This document shows positions 43,496 through 54,595 of a stretch of 64,000 nt of DNA, in pieces. The stretch comes from Dichetophora obliterata (Eukaryota > Arthropoda > Insecta > Diptera > Sciomyzidae). Position numbers and translations under genes: made by a program. The DNA lies in the NCBI GenBank assembly GCA_963920525.1, contig OY986436.1:91661868-91725867 (forward strand), given 5' to 3'. The notes under the pieces are model-generated. The model worked only from the letters and a program-made list of their open reading frames with translations. It searched no databases and had not been told where the DNA came from. Position 1 is the first letter of the stretch, and each line of letters starts with the position of its first letter.

Positions 43496-43550
43496 TAAAT
43501 TGTTTACAACTGCCCCCTTGCCCCCCGCTTCCGACGCCAATGGCAAAACC

Positions 43551-43987
43551 ATTAAAACGAGAAGTCTATATTAAAATTTGTAAATATGTATGTAACTCTC
43601 GCATAACACCGGGTATATCAGCTAATGGATAATAAGGTAAAAATGTGCTTGTGCGCACATATTTTCATTTTTAATTCGAAATGTCGCTAGTCCCAAAAGA
43701 GATTTTCGAAATTGGCTGCAAAGCGACAGTGCTGTGTCTCTACAGCTGCGCTTTAATTTTGGGACACCTCTTGCGGACCTCAACGAGATTGAGGGGAAAA
43801 ATTTAGTATTGAGTGACTGGACCTCTTCTACTCATTTATACTCTTTGGTATGTATATGTATATTTTATTGTATTTATATATATATGTATATCAGTATGTG
43901 TGTTTATATATGTATATTTTAAATACATATTAATAAAAACAACAACAATAACGAAAGCAGCACAACAACGAACGACATGATAACGAA
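43551..43987. other. Intergenic stretch with TA/TGTA simple repeats
   Basis: It contains an AT-rich microsatellite-like run of TATATGTA near 43850-43920 and a short CAACAACAATAACG run. No gene or paired repeats are seen. Confidence 0.5.
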
Positions 43988-45922
43988 GAGGTCTCAAAAA
44001 TTGCATTGGATGGTCAAGGTTTCCCAAAAAATTAAAAAAAAATAAGGATGTCTTCCTCTCCCGCAAGGACAAAGCTGTTTTTTAAGAAAAACACTCAAAA
44101 ATCACGATCTCAAAATGCTTTGATTTTTGTAGGAACAACTACATGTCTTAAAGCAAAAGTAAACATAGACTTTAATTAACAATGTTTTGGCAAACATTAT
44201 GCCACTCTCGATTTTAACCCACAAGTTCTTATATCTCGAGCATCAGAAGTGGTAATTTGGCTTTATTCATATATAAGTACATAAGAAATAGTTACTCACT
44301 TGTGGTTCTAAAGATAATTTCCTTAATTTAGATTCTTCAAATATAGCTGAACAACACCCTGTCCAAGAGTATCAATTAAAGCTCTGCAAAGAACCATCCA
44401 AGTACACCAGTTGTGTGTTGTTATTTTTTCTTATATCTACTTGTATCTGTTTCGCTCTCTAAGCATTGAGTATGCATGGAATATTTCTCTTTTAGATAAC
44501 GATGGAATAGGTATGAGAGAGTGAAATTACCAAGTATCAAAAATACTAGTTTAAGCACATACAGAACAAACAGATATATCGATAATACTGTTATCTTTAT
44601 TTGGAACATCTGGAGTATGTGACGTAGCAAGCATAAAGAATAAAGAGCGAAATAAACAACAAAAAAAGAAACAGTTTATATAAGTACAATGCATTTAAGT
44701 ACTTTTCTATGTTTTAAATTTGCCAAAAATACGAAAAACGTCCATTCACAGAAAGACACTCACCATTACTTTCTTTTAGTAGAATAGAAATAGAAAAACA
44801 CAACATCAATACAAAGAGAACGATCTGGAATATCCATATTGAATGGATATATCCATTTAAAAAAGGGTTAAAACAGATACTCCACTTAGTGGAACAGATA
44901 AAGAGAAAAAAGCTTACATTATAATGAGAGACAGAGAAAGAGATGATAAGCTCTCTGCTCATTCCAAAGCATATAAGTATATGTTCTGTTCTACTCCTTG
45001 TTGTATTTGTACCAATATTATCAGGTTTTTACTTGTTATATCTGTTTGTACAAGTAGAACGGATGGTTCGCTGCAGACCTTTAGTATCAATTTACAACAC
45101 CAGGTTAAGGCCACGATTTTTTTCCGATTTCGATTTTTTAAAAAATTGTATGAATTTTATTATTTCGTTAAAACACTTCGACTCAGCATTCACAAAAATG
45201 TTATACTAAAATTTGGAGTTTCTGAGTTTGCCATTCGATGGGTCTCAATTGATTTAACAATTGTTGTTAAGAAGTGTGTTAATGAAATACTACTAACCAT
45301 AAGGAGATATAAACAAAATTGTTACATTTCAAGTTTGAAGTAACTTTTTTCAAATATCAAAATAGGGGAAAAAATCGTGGTCTTTTTGTGCTGTTTTGAA
45401 ATAAATGGATATTTTTAGACAGGGTTTCGTTCAAAACTATTTGCAGAATCCGAATTGAGAAAATTATTTTCGGTATCACTTCTAATGCCAGAGATATAAA
45501 ACCTTACATTCATTTGTTTGAAAAAGTTGAACAATTTAATTCAAGTATACGCATATAAAAAATATGCAGACTATTAATTCAACAAATTTAAGGAAAACGT
45601 TAACACTCTAATCAATATCACCAAAATTTAGACATTCAGATAACAATTAAAAGTTCTGTGCTATCTCGAGTGTACCTTTAGAATATTTCTCACACAGGAC
45701 ACTGTTTTAGTTTTAGTCTGTACTCACTTTTGCTTTAAGACATATGCAGTTTACCATACAAAAATTAAAGCATTTTGAGATCGTGATTTTTGACTGTTTT
45801 CATCAAAAAACAACTTTGTCCTTGCGGGAGAGGAAGAGATCCTTATTTTTTGGGAGATCTTGACCACGCCACTTTTGAGACCGCTTAGAATGTGAAATTC
45901 AAAAAAATTGTAATTCGATACG
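43988..45922. mobile_element. Inverted-repeat element, copy 2, interrupted by a hAT MITE
   Basis: It matches the element at 1635-2610 along both arms, with the CCCGCAAGGACAAAG landmark near 44060 and its inverse near 45810, and shares interior sequence such as AACAACACCCTGTCC. The outermost bases of both ends (the ATTAGGGCG part) are missing. It is longer than copy 1 mainly because of the 707-bp insertion at 44377-45083, and it has extra interior sequence at about 45410-45660. It is non-coding. Confidence 0.75.
44377..45083. mobile_element. hAT-type MITE (707 bp) with exact 8-bp duplication
   Basis: The ends TAAAGCTCTGCAAAGAACC and TAAAGGTCTGCAGCGAACC (reversed right) are flanked by perfect GTATCAAT copies (44369-44376 and 45084-45091). 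The same place in copy 1 of the host element (near 2033) reads ATATCAATTTACAACACC without interruption. The interior is non-coding. Confidence 0.88.
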
Positions 45923-45961
45923 AATATATGAATTTTTTTTTTCTTAGATTTTGCTATTTTA

Positions 45962-47247
45962 TTGGGGGTTGGAATTAGTTTTGAAGGTTTTCTAAGAGAT
46001 GGCGTAACTATCAATAGATCGCATCGGGCACACCTGTGACTATATTCATTTCAAAGCACATTGTCTAAGCTTCAATTTTCAGTATGTGTCATTTCACTGA
46101 AGTGTAAACAACATATATTTTTTTCTCTGTGAACATGTCGACTTTCGTTCCAACAAAACGCAATTTGCGGGAAGGTTTACTTTTGTGCTTCCATTTGAAG
46201 AAAAAAGCGGTTGAAGCACAACGCACGCTTACTGAGGCTTACGGGGACTATGCTCCATCGATTTCTACTTGTGAGTACTGGTTCCGTCGGTTTAAAAGTG
46301 GTGATTTTGATACGGAAGACAAAGAGCGTCCGGGCCAGCCGAAAAAGTTTGAAGATGAGGAATTGGAGGCTTTGCTCGATGAAGACCCATGTCAAACCCT
46401 TCAAGAATTGTCAGAATCATTGGAAGTCGACTTATCAACGGTCCGCAAACGCTTGAAGGCCATGGGAATGATTCAAAAGCAAGGAAATTGGGTGCCGTAC
46501 CAGTTGAAGCCGAGAGACGTTGAACGGCGATTTTGCATGTGCGAACAACTGCTTCAACGGCATAAAAGGAAGAGTTTTTTGCATCGTATTGTCACTGGCG
46601 ATGAAAAGTGGATCCATGACGATAATCCTAAGCGAAAAAAATCGTGGGGACCACCCGGCCATGCATCAACATCGAGGGCCAAGCCGAATATTCATGGCGC
46701 CAAGCTTATGCTGTGTATTTGGTGGGATCAGAAGGGTGTCGTGTACTATGAGCTGCTAAAACCTAACGAAACCATCACTGGGGAACGCTACCAACAACAA
46801 TTGATGCAATTGAGCCGAGCATTAAAGGTTAAACGGCCGGAATATGCCAAAAGACACGACAAAGTGGTTTTTCAACATGACAACGCACGGCCACATGTTG
46901 CAAGAACCGTCAAGGAAACGTTGGAGGCGCTGAATTGGGATGTGCTACCCCACCCGCCTTATAGCCCAGACATAGTCCCTTCCGACTACCACCTATTCAG
47001 ATCGATGACGCATGGCTTGGCTGAGCAGCGCTTCACTTCTTACGAGGATACCAAAAAATGGGTCGATTCGTGGATTGCCTCAAAAGACGAATCGTTCTTC
47101 CGGCGCGGAATCCATATGCTGCTAGAAAGATGGGAACATGTTGTAGCTAACGATGGACAATACTTTGAATAATATACATTGTACCGTTGTTTCTAAATAA
47201 ATGCTCAAAAACCGAAAAAAACCTTTAAAATTAATTCCAACCCCCAA
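45962..47247 (+). mobile_element. Mauritiana-like mariner, copy 3, apparently intact
   Basis: The inverted ends TTGGGGGTTGGAATTA are flanked by TA (45960-45961 and 47248-47249). At 1286 bp it is full mariner length. It sits about 40 bp beyond the end of the inverted-repeat element. Its single gene is open from end to end. Confidence 0.95.
46129..47172 (+). CDS. Mariner transposase, full length (347 aa)
   Basis: This enzyme cuts and pastes the element into TA sites. The ATG at 46129 was chosen because MNMSTFVPTKRN corresponds to the usual mariner N-terminus and the length matches the roughly 345 residues of mauritiana-type transposases. The helix-turn-helix region lies at about residues 25-110 (WFRRFKSGDFDTEDKE, then STVRKRLKAMGMIQKQ), with the WVP linker at about residue 120. 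The catalytic triad is complete: TGDEKWIHDD, FQHDNARPHVA and PPYSPDIVPSDYHLF, the last two 34 residues apart. Small differences from copies 1 and 2 include DD for YD after the first motif and VPSD for APSD. Whether these changes reduce activity cannot be seen. Confidence 0.92.
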   Translation: MNMSTFVPTKRNLREGLLLCFHLKKKAVEAQRTLTEAYGDYAPSISTCEYWFRRFKSGDFDTEDKERPGQPKKFEDEELEALLDEDPCQTLQELSESLEVDLSTVRKRLKAMGMIQKQGNWVPYQLKPRDVERRFCMCEQLLQRHKRKSFLHRIVTGDEKWIHDDNPKRKKSWGPPGHASTSRAKPNIHGAKLMLCIWWDQKGVVYYELLKPNETITGERYQQQLMQLSRALKVKRPEYAKRHDKVVFQHDNARPHVARTVKETLEALNWDVLPHPPYSPDIVPSDYHLFRSMTHGLAEQRFTSYEDTKKWVDSWIASKDESFFRRGIHMLLERWEHVVANDGQYFE

Positions 47248-47249
47248 TA

Positions 47250-47640
47250 TTAGATATGCGTTTTATTCCCAAAGAGTCAACTATCACTTTTAAATGTGAT
47301 TGAAAAAATTCGTGAAAATGACCTCCATACAAACCGCACTGTAAGACGTAATTCTACGTCAAAAAAATTATCAAAAATACCTTTATTCGATTTAATATAC
47401 ATAAAATTATATCAATTTTTTTAATTTTGTGTGTATAAAATTGAATAAAGATAGATTTTAATAATTTTTTATGCAGCAATACATTACATTTACAAATCAA
47501 TCAAAATGATTAATAAACTGATTAATCTGATAAGCTGACTGAATAGCAGTTGTGTTTTTTTAAACTATTTTCTTTTTTTAGCTTAAAAAAATGGTTAGCT
47601 CGTTTTAGCTACTTTTGTTGGCAATATTAGCTATAGGCTC
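47250..47640. other. AT-rich stretch without a gene
   Basis: I see no coding region or paired repeats. Confidence 0.5.
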
Positions 47641-47669
47641 AACATTTTTCTTGCAACACTGATCACGAT

Positions 47670-48310
47670 ATAAATGCCGTTTTTTCTTACGCTCTTCTTC
47701 CATTCCACCGAATTCTTTTTACCTCCGAATTCATCAAGTATATGCTGTCGCCCGTGCTGCTTGCTGCGGGCCGGCAGAACGCCAGTCAGCGGAAATTCGG
47801 AGCTCCGGCAAGCAAACGACAGAGACGAAAACCGATCGCAAACACAATCCCGCAGCCTAAACATGAGATGAGAGCCAAAGCCAGTGACGTGACTAAACGA
47901 GACTTGATCATAGCATTGATCGACCGGAGCGATCTTCAAGGTAAAATGACTCTCGAGAGATGGAAGCCTTAGAGATGAAGCTCTCGAGTTGATTGATATT
48001 CACGAGGTTCTAACCTGACGCTCTCATGCCAACCTTTGACTGAGCGGGCTGACTCAATGTGGTAAAGATCCTGAAGTGCAATTATGATTCAACTCTGCAC
48101 TGGGTGAAAAGAGTAACCCCGAAACTCCATGGCCTATGGGAGGGTGCCCAGCTAGAGGTATTGGACAAAAATAGTATCCCGTCTTTACCAATAGCAGAGG
48201 TGCTATTCCCAAGAGTAGTTTCACAGGAGTACACGCTGAAGCTTCTCCAAAAGAAAAATCCAGACGTACCAACAGCTGACTGGAGGGTATTAGGGTTGCT
48301 GATCCACTAA
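47670..48310 (+). pseudogene. ORF1 remnant of a LOA-like non-LTR retrotransposon
   Basis: One frame (47742-47972) shows a basic ASKRQRRKPIANT stretch followed by VTKRDLIIALIDRSDLQG. A second (48059-48310) shows LHGLWEGAQLEVLDKNSIPS and NPDVPTADWRVLG. WEGAQLE followed by NP-PTADWRV is the mark of the DUF4780-type domain in ORF1 proteins of LOA-like elements, which bind nucleic acid. Frameshifts separate the parts and there is no complete ORF. Confidence 0.7.
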
Positions 48311-48960
48311 CGGGTAGTAGCGGGGGGCAGCACTACATCTTCCAAAGCTGTTATTGCACATCGACACAGAAATAACGTAAGATTACACTGTATACAATTG
48401 TATGCATGCAAAATTTTTGGAAGTATGTATGAAAAAATTTTTTATATTTTGAAAATAACGGCATGGCGCGGCACAAAGAGGTAAAATCAAAAAATTATGC
48501 ATAACAAGGCATAACGATAATTTGCATGGCCAATATAAATTGTGGGGCATGCGATGGAAAAATTAACTAATTATTTAAAAGCGGCATGTCCACATATCAT
48601 ATCGTATAGTGATCTGTTTCAAATAAGTAAAATGAAAGCGTCTTACGCTGTCAACTTAGCCTTGGCAAAACACAATAAGCAACATAAGCACAATAAAAAA
48701 CATATTTGTTTTACACTATTAGCAGGCCTTATTACATTTTCTGCTGCTTATCTGCATTTCACATTATCCATCTGTCGGTCTGTTTCCTTTTGACATTCCG
48801 TCCACTTTTTATTAATTTAATTTCGCAATATAAATCCGAGCAAAAAAATATTCCATCATGCCTAGTAAGATTTCTGAAAAAAGCGCTTTAGCACTACTTT
48901 GTTTTCAGTGTGAGCTTTAAAGAGCTCATTAATACATACTCAATATGAGAAAGTATAGGT
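48310..48960. other. AT-rich insertion or spacer between LOA-like ORF1 and endonuclease
   Basis: This stretch has no family resemblance and interrupts what would be a continuous non-LTR element. It could be a separate small insertion, but I see no clear terminal repeats. Confidence 0.4.
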
Positions 48961-49690
48961 GTGCAAAGCTGCCCGACACTGATTTAGAAGATGCAGGTGA
49001 TGGAGGCACGACCACGCAAGTCGACCCCGTGAAGGAACTTTCAACTTAATGCAGTTGAAGGTCCTTCAGATAAACCTGCATAAAAGCAAAACCGCCAGGG
49101 CAGAACTACTTCTCGTATTGGAAGAAGGCGGCTGCTATGTGGCTTTAGTGCAGGAGCCGTGGATAGCCTCGGGCTACGAGGTCTAAGGTCACATAACTGG
49201 CATAAAGTAGAACTCGCAAAGTAGAACAAGAACAGCCAACCTTATAAGGAAAAGCATCTATACTTATGTAATGTCTTATTACAGCACTGACGATCTCACT
49301 GTCGTGTCGGTAGAGGGTGACGTGGATGAGCCAATTCTTGTCGCTTCATGCTACATGGCGCACGACGACAACGCACCACCGGACAAGCTCTAAAGGCTGG
49401 TAGCCATCGCTGGCGAAAATAAACAAGCAATTATAATCGGAGCAGATGCCAATGCGCACCAACCAGTGTGGGGTAGTCCAGGCATCAATGATCGAGGTGA
49501 GTCTCTACTTAACTTTATTTTACCACATAAACTCAGTGTAGGTAGCATTGGTGAATAACCAACTTATGTAAGCTACGTCGTCGAATGTGTTAGACCTAAC
49601 TCTATCTTCTGATAACAACACTCTGGTCTCAGATTGGAGGGTGCTAGAACAGCCCTCCTTCTCAGACCACAATTAAATTTTGTTAGACTC
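48960..49690 (+). pseudogene. Endonuclease remnant of a LOA-like non-LTR retrotransposon
   Basis: From about 49051 the translation reads LKVLQINLHKSKTARAELL and CYVALVQEPWIASGYEV, the N-terminal endonuclease motifs. Further on come EPILVASCYMAHDD, IIIGADANAHQPVWGS, NDRGESLLNF, DLTLSSDNN and DWRVLEQPSFSDHN. Several in-frame stops and shifts interrupt it, and the reverse transcriptase is missing. It continues the ORF1 remnant upstream, probably one element. Confidence 0.8.
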
Positions 49691-49759
49691 TCATTTTACT
49701 AACCCAAACTATGACTTTAATTCTGTTCCTGTCACTTTAGCCGTAGTGGGGCTTCCGTG

Positions 49760-50020
49760 ATCAATCCGGCGGGACTTCTTACTACACACGAACTGATCAC
49801 GGGACTCTGGGTAGAGGTAGGACACAGCGCCAGACTTTTTAATACACAGCAGTGGTAAGGATGTGATTCATTCGACCCGGAGAGACTTTCTACCCGTCGC
49901 GAGTCGAATGAGTTGGTTTAGGTAAAGGAATGATGGAAAAGGAAGGATGGGATCTCTGCCATCCGAAGAAACTTTCTACCCATCGCGAATCGAATGAGGG
50001 TAGGAAGTAGGATTTAAGAG
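49760..50020. repeat. Short imperfect direct repeat
   Basis: ACTTTCTACCCGTCGCGAGT near 49888 returns as ACTTTCTACCCATCGCGAAT near 49970, each followed by CGAATGA. It may be a small tandem duplication in the degraded 3' region of the non-LTR element. Confidence 0.5.
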
Positions 50021-50439
50021 CCAGAGTTTGCTTATTAATTATATTAATTCTAATTTTTTACCGCGAATAAATGGCTAGGAAAATGAGAGTTAATCAACTA
50101 ATAGTGAATTCAAATTAGAAATGAAATTTAAATTTTAAAATGGAAAATAATATGGTAAAATAAAGGAAATTAACAAATGAAAACAGATAATTTGCCACCG
50201 CCTTATCCTGCTCTTTTGCTTTCGCTTCGTCCGCTGCCGACTTTATGCTGTTGCGGCGACGTCACGCCTGGTCGTTGGTGCAGTCGCGTCTCTGCCGACG
50301 TTATTATCGTTGCAGACTGCGCCGTTCTCGATGGTTCTGACGATGCCATCGAATCTCTACTGCTGCTGCTGTGTTCGACGTTGCGTATTCTTGTGACAGC
50401 AATTTTTGTGATTTAATTATTGGCTCCTTTGGTTAAGTG

Positions 50440-50880
50440 TATACGTCCATGCGAGTTAACTGATGTTATTTTACTTCCTTGATGATTAAAACTTGAATTA
50501 TTTTCTCTAAGCATACGTCCTGTTACTAAGCATACGTGCCGTTTACTTAGACTTTATTTTCTGAGCACACGTCCGTGCGGTTTCACTGTTCAAACTCGAT
50601 TAACTTTTTTTATGCACATGTAATAGACTCTATTTTCTTAAGAACACGTCCTTGTTCGTTGGCTTTTCAAATTATACTCCTTTCTGAGCACACGTCCGTG
50701 CTGTTTCACTGCTCAAACTTCACTCCTTTTTCTTATGCACACGCCTGTGCTTGTTGGCTGTTAAAACTAGACTTTATTTTCTTATGCACACGTCCGTGCT
50801 CGTTGGCTGTTCAAACTAGTCTCCTTTCTGAGCACTTGTCCGTGCTGTTTCACTGTTCAAACTTCACTCCCGATTCAAAA
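50440..50880. repeat. Degenerate minisatellite (~46-bp unit)
   Basis: GCACACGTCCGTGCT-like cores followed by (T/G)TTGGCTGTTCAAACT or GTTTCACTGTTCAAAC recur at about 50568, 50647, 50693, 50738, 50785 and 50830. More degraded units lie upstream. The 142-codon frame across it reflects the repeat rather than a gene. Confidence 0.75.
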
Positions 50881-51028
50881 CCTTTTGTTCGTTCTTCATG
50901 CCTCGATAGTACAGCGTCATTGCTGTGGTCTCTTGCTGTGTGCCTTTTCGGAGAAAACAAAATCCGATTCTACCGTTGCCGAGTGTGTGTGCTTATCGAC
51001 TGATAACGACCCGTTGTACATGCAATGA

Positions 51029-52144
51029 CATCCCAAGTAACAATATTAGCCATATATTCATTCTTGCAGAGCTTATAGTGCTATCTTATATAGCAGCAAG
51101 CTTCAACTATAGCTTTAGTCGCGCTAATAAAGCTCTTGCAGAGAATATATAAGGCTACTTTCTTGAGTTTAAAAGCACTATTTTTACTTCATATGAGGAG
51201 TAGAAGTAGCTGTAAACTTTAAAAAGAGTCCCTGTCAAACCCAAATAAGAGCTCTTGCAAAGCTCTTTTTTATTATTCGTTTAAGTATGTATGTGTTAAA
51301 AATAAACTCAATAAATATATAAAATTTGACAAGTGTTTGTGATGATAAGAATGACAAATAAATTAAAGAAATAATAAAGTGATTATTATATCAGACTCAT
51401 GTTCGTGTATTCGTTATATGCTGCGAATTTCGGTGCGCTTTTGAATTTATCGGAAACGTAAATGTAGTACTTCGAAAAACTACAACGGGCTTAACAAATA
51501 ATTAAAATTAAGAAGTGTTAATTATTTAAAAATAGTTGGAAAATTTTTAACATTCTTTAAGATCAACTAAAAATGATTTAAGTACTTTATTCTTAAATAT
51601 ATGTATCATAGAAATCATCAATTTCGTTTTAAATATTATTGTAAACACTAATATTTAGCTTGCTTCAACTCCGAAGATTTTCTATTTTTTATAAGATCGC
51701 CATTTTTTTCAAAGAAGCTCTTTATCAGATTTTTTAGTCACTTGTTATTCCCAAAAAATTTATTGCATTAATTTACAGTATTTTATATCTATTCGCTTTA
51801 AAAATGCAATACAAAAATACACATTAAAGCAAATATTATACTCAATCTACGAGTATTAAAACTGCTGTATAGTAATTTTTATTACTTTAAAAGATCCTTT
51901 ACAGAGCAAGTAGTAAATTTTAGAGTTCTGCTCTTTTGCAGATTTGATAAAATCCTTTACAGAGCTGTATAAAGTATTAAAGCTCAAAATGGTAAAAAAA
52001 TCATATTTAGAGCATTTTCTTTAAAATTAAAAGCAACTAGCAGCAAACAAAGCTGCGGTAAAGCTTTAACCGCATATTATACACCTATAGAACACTTTTA
52101 GGACTCACTCGCACCTAGTTGCTCCAACAATGTTACTTGGGATG
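51029..52144. mobile_element. TIR element with CATCCCAAGTAACA ends (~1.1 kb)
   Basis: CATCCCAAGTAACAATATT on the left is mirrored by CATCCCAAGTAACATTGTT on the reversed right. Inside, AGAGCTCTTGCAGAG-like motifs recur near both ends. No transposase is present and no target duplication is convincing, so the superfamily is unknown. Confidence 0.6.
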
Positions 52145-52149
52145 AACGA

Positions 52150-53940
52150 ACAAAAGTTATTAAGGCGTAATAAACACCCCAGTAGGAAATGATAATCGTC
52201 ATCATGTACCGAACTGAAGTGGTAATTACTCTGGTAATGTCGAAATTAACTATTAGCCAAAACCTGATGCCAATAGTTTACCTTAGCCTCTAAGGGCCCT
52301 CTGTTACCTAATTGTGCTCACTGGCCGAAACCTAACGCCAGTCAGCCCTAACTTATTCCTAATAATGTCCCTTCGCCAAATAAGGCCCGATTTCTAATAC
52401 GCACATTTATTGCATTCCCTGCAAAATGATTTTTTGCACGTTTAAACATGTTCATATCTGCATCACGATGCAAAAAAAATTACTTCGATTGCGCATCTGT
52501 GAAGCTAATGACAGTCAAACCAAGTCAGCGGTAGCGTCAACAACGTGGTTGATGTAATATTGTGCTCGCAGTAAAAGTCCGTTATTCTACGAATTAACTA
52601 TTGCCTATGTCCAGCTTTGAATTAAAAATCAAGAGAGGTATTTTAACGAAAACAAAAAGGTTAATTGATCAAATCTAACTGTGGTGTATTCCGAGAAAAA
52701 CTTGATTAATGACATTATATTGAGAGCGCCTAAAAAGGCCCAAACATTTTTTTTCTTTCCGGCTTTCTTTTTCCGATCTCATGTCCACACCTAATCTACC
52801 TGGCAGAAAAAAACTACGAAAAAGAAAGCCCTCAACTATAAAGGTCAGAAAAAGGTCAGAAAAAGTTTTTATAAAAAAAAGCTATGAATAGCATTTATCT
52901 TTAGTATAAATGTAAACCAACATTTGTAATAACAATATGTGTTCTTATTTTATTATTTTCTGACTGTTTTGCTATGTTTCTAAAACCGTTATATATTGGG
53001 CCTTATTTAGACATGGTGGTCCTAATATGGCAAAAATCAGACCTTTTTAAAACCTTCTGAGCTGGAAATATTTTTTACTTTTTCATGCTTTATTTTTATG
53101 TTTTTGAAAAAAGAGTTGAATAAACAAAAATACAAAATTGCAAAAATAAGTTTTAAAAAACCCGTTTCTCTTCTGACTGGTAAAAACCGTTAGGTTGGCC
53201 TTATTTGGGTAACTTACCTTACTATTTTAATGTTTTAAATACGCTGTATTTAAGTATATTACAAAATCTTAACTACTAACTTATGTGGTATGCGCGCCTA
53301 CCGTACTAATGACTTACTGTTAGTGTTAAGAACCTAAGTGATAATTCTAGTTTTTCTCATATTACATAAATATATTAAAGAACATTATTTCATTCGAAAT
53401 CCCTAATCTAGTCATACTCTAACTTATAAGATTTATAATAGTAAGATATAAATTTTACTGCTATATAACCGAAATAAGCTTGCAGTTAATTAATTATGCT
53501 TCAAATTAAAGCAATTGATTTATTATTTCAAAAGTTCGCTCGCTTCGAGATTAAAAATTCTGCAAGATTCAAAACGATTGTTAATAAAATAAGAATCGCT
53601 TTGTTATTTATTTCGAATTAATAAATTTTAATTCTTTATTTAAAATATGATTTGTAATAATACAAACTATTTTCAATATGTCCTGAACTGACAGGAACAT
53701 ATTCGGCTGATCGCGATACCCTGCGTGATTAGCAGGGGTAACCCGAGAATGCAGGAGCCACCTCCAACACGGTAAGCAAAGCTATTTTCGATTAATGCGG
53801 GTCATGGTAGGGTAAAGGCTGGAGCCCCACATGATTCGCGTTGGGTCGGCAAGCTGCAGTTGGCAAGCTGCAATGAGAAAATTTAGGTATTACTAATAAA
53901 ACATGTGATCCTTTCAATCCCTTGTAGTGAAATATTTTTT
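52150..53940. other. Long stretch without a recognised gene
   Basis: The sequence is AT-rich with scattered GC-richer patches (52220-52380 and 53690-53880). The motif GGCCTTATTT appears near 52998 and 53199, and inverted as AAATAAGGCC near 52378. I cannot assign any element or gene. Confidence 0.5.
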
Positions 53941-53944
53941 GAAC

Positions 53945-54450
53945 CGTCTTAAAAACCTAAGCACTTGCCCGCTTCTTTCGACACATCGAAAATATTATCA
54001 TTCCAACGAAGATCAGATTGGATCGATATGTCCAGAACGTCAAGAGCGGCCGATTCCACAAGATCCAAACCATTCATAATGAGAGGAGCTAAGGGGCAAT
54101 CTACACACTTGTGGATTAACAGACAGCACCTTGTCTTGCTTGCATTGAACTCTTCTTTATTAGCAAGACCCCACTCGGAGATTTTTTGTTTATCATTATG
54201 GAGTGTGTCACTCATATTTTGCCTTTTTCTCGCTATCTCCATAGAGTTTGGGCGTTTTTAGAATAAATAGGAATGACAAATGCTGCTGTCGTCCGCAAAC
54301 GAATGTATTGGGTTATGCGTCAACGACAGAAGGTCGTTGATGAAAACCAGAAACAAGGTGGGCTATAGGACTGAACCCTGTGGTACTCCTGCATTGATGG
54401 CGTGGTTCTTGAACAAAATACCGTCAATTACGAACCGAGAAATTTCCTTG
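53945..54450 (-). pseudogene. Non-LTR reverse transcriptase fragment
   Basis: On the minus strand, from about 54440, the translation reads RFVIDGILFKNHAINAG, VPQGSVL then a stop, PTLFLVFINDLLSLTH and the catalytic SFADDSSI. After a shift, the frame 54242-53949 continues with KISEWGLANKEEFNASKTR, LDISIQSDLRWNDNIFD and SKEAGKCLGF. These are the polymerase core and thumb of a Jockey-superfamily element. Both ends are missing. Confidence 0.82.
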
Positions 54451-54595
54451 AAAAATGTCAAAATGTTTGTCAAAATCGAATGGAAATCACATCAACTTCT
54501 GATACAAAAAGTCATCATCAAAATGGCGAAACATAGTCCTCAAAACTTAATAAATTTGTTATTTTTTACAAAAATTTACTATGCTATAAAGTGTA

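Larger units (their letters stand above)
39928..43542 (-). mobile_element. hAT element with two mariners nested in it (3615 bp)
   Basis: The ends are CAAGCGCGTCGGAAGCG and, reversed from the right, CATTGGCGTCGGAAGCG, each followed by a G-rich stretch ending GGGGGCAGT. GCAAAACC is duplicated exactly (39920-39927 and 43543-43550). Both features, and a hAT dimerisation remnant inside, agree on hAT. Subtracting the nested mariners (40205-41491 and 42221-43495) leaves about 1.05 kb, so most of the transposase was lost first. Confidence 0.88.

Noticed and set aside
43734..43922. 62-codon frame that might be a host exon (ends near GTATGTATA)
   Set aside because: Unrecognised, runs into a TA/TGTA simple repeat, and there is no second exon to pair with it.
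50575..51003. 142-codon frame with Cys-rich repeats
   Set aside because: It follows the minisatellite units; no family resemblance and no likely promoter.
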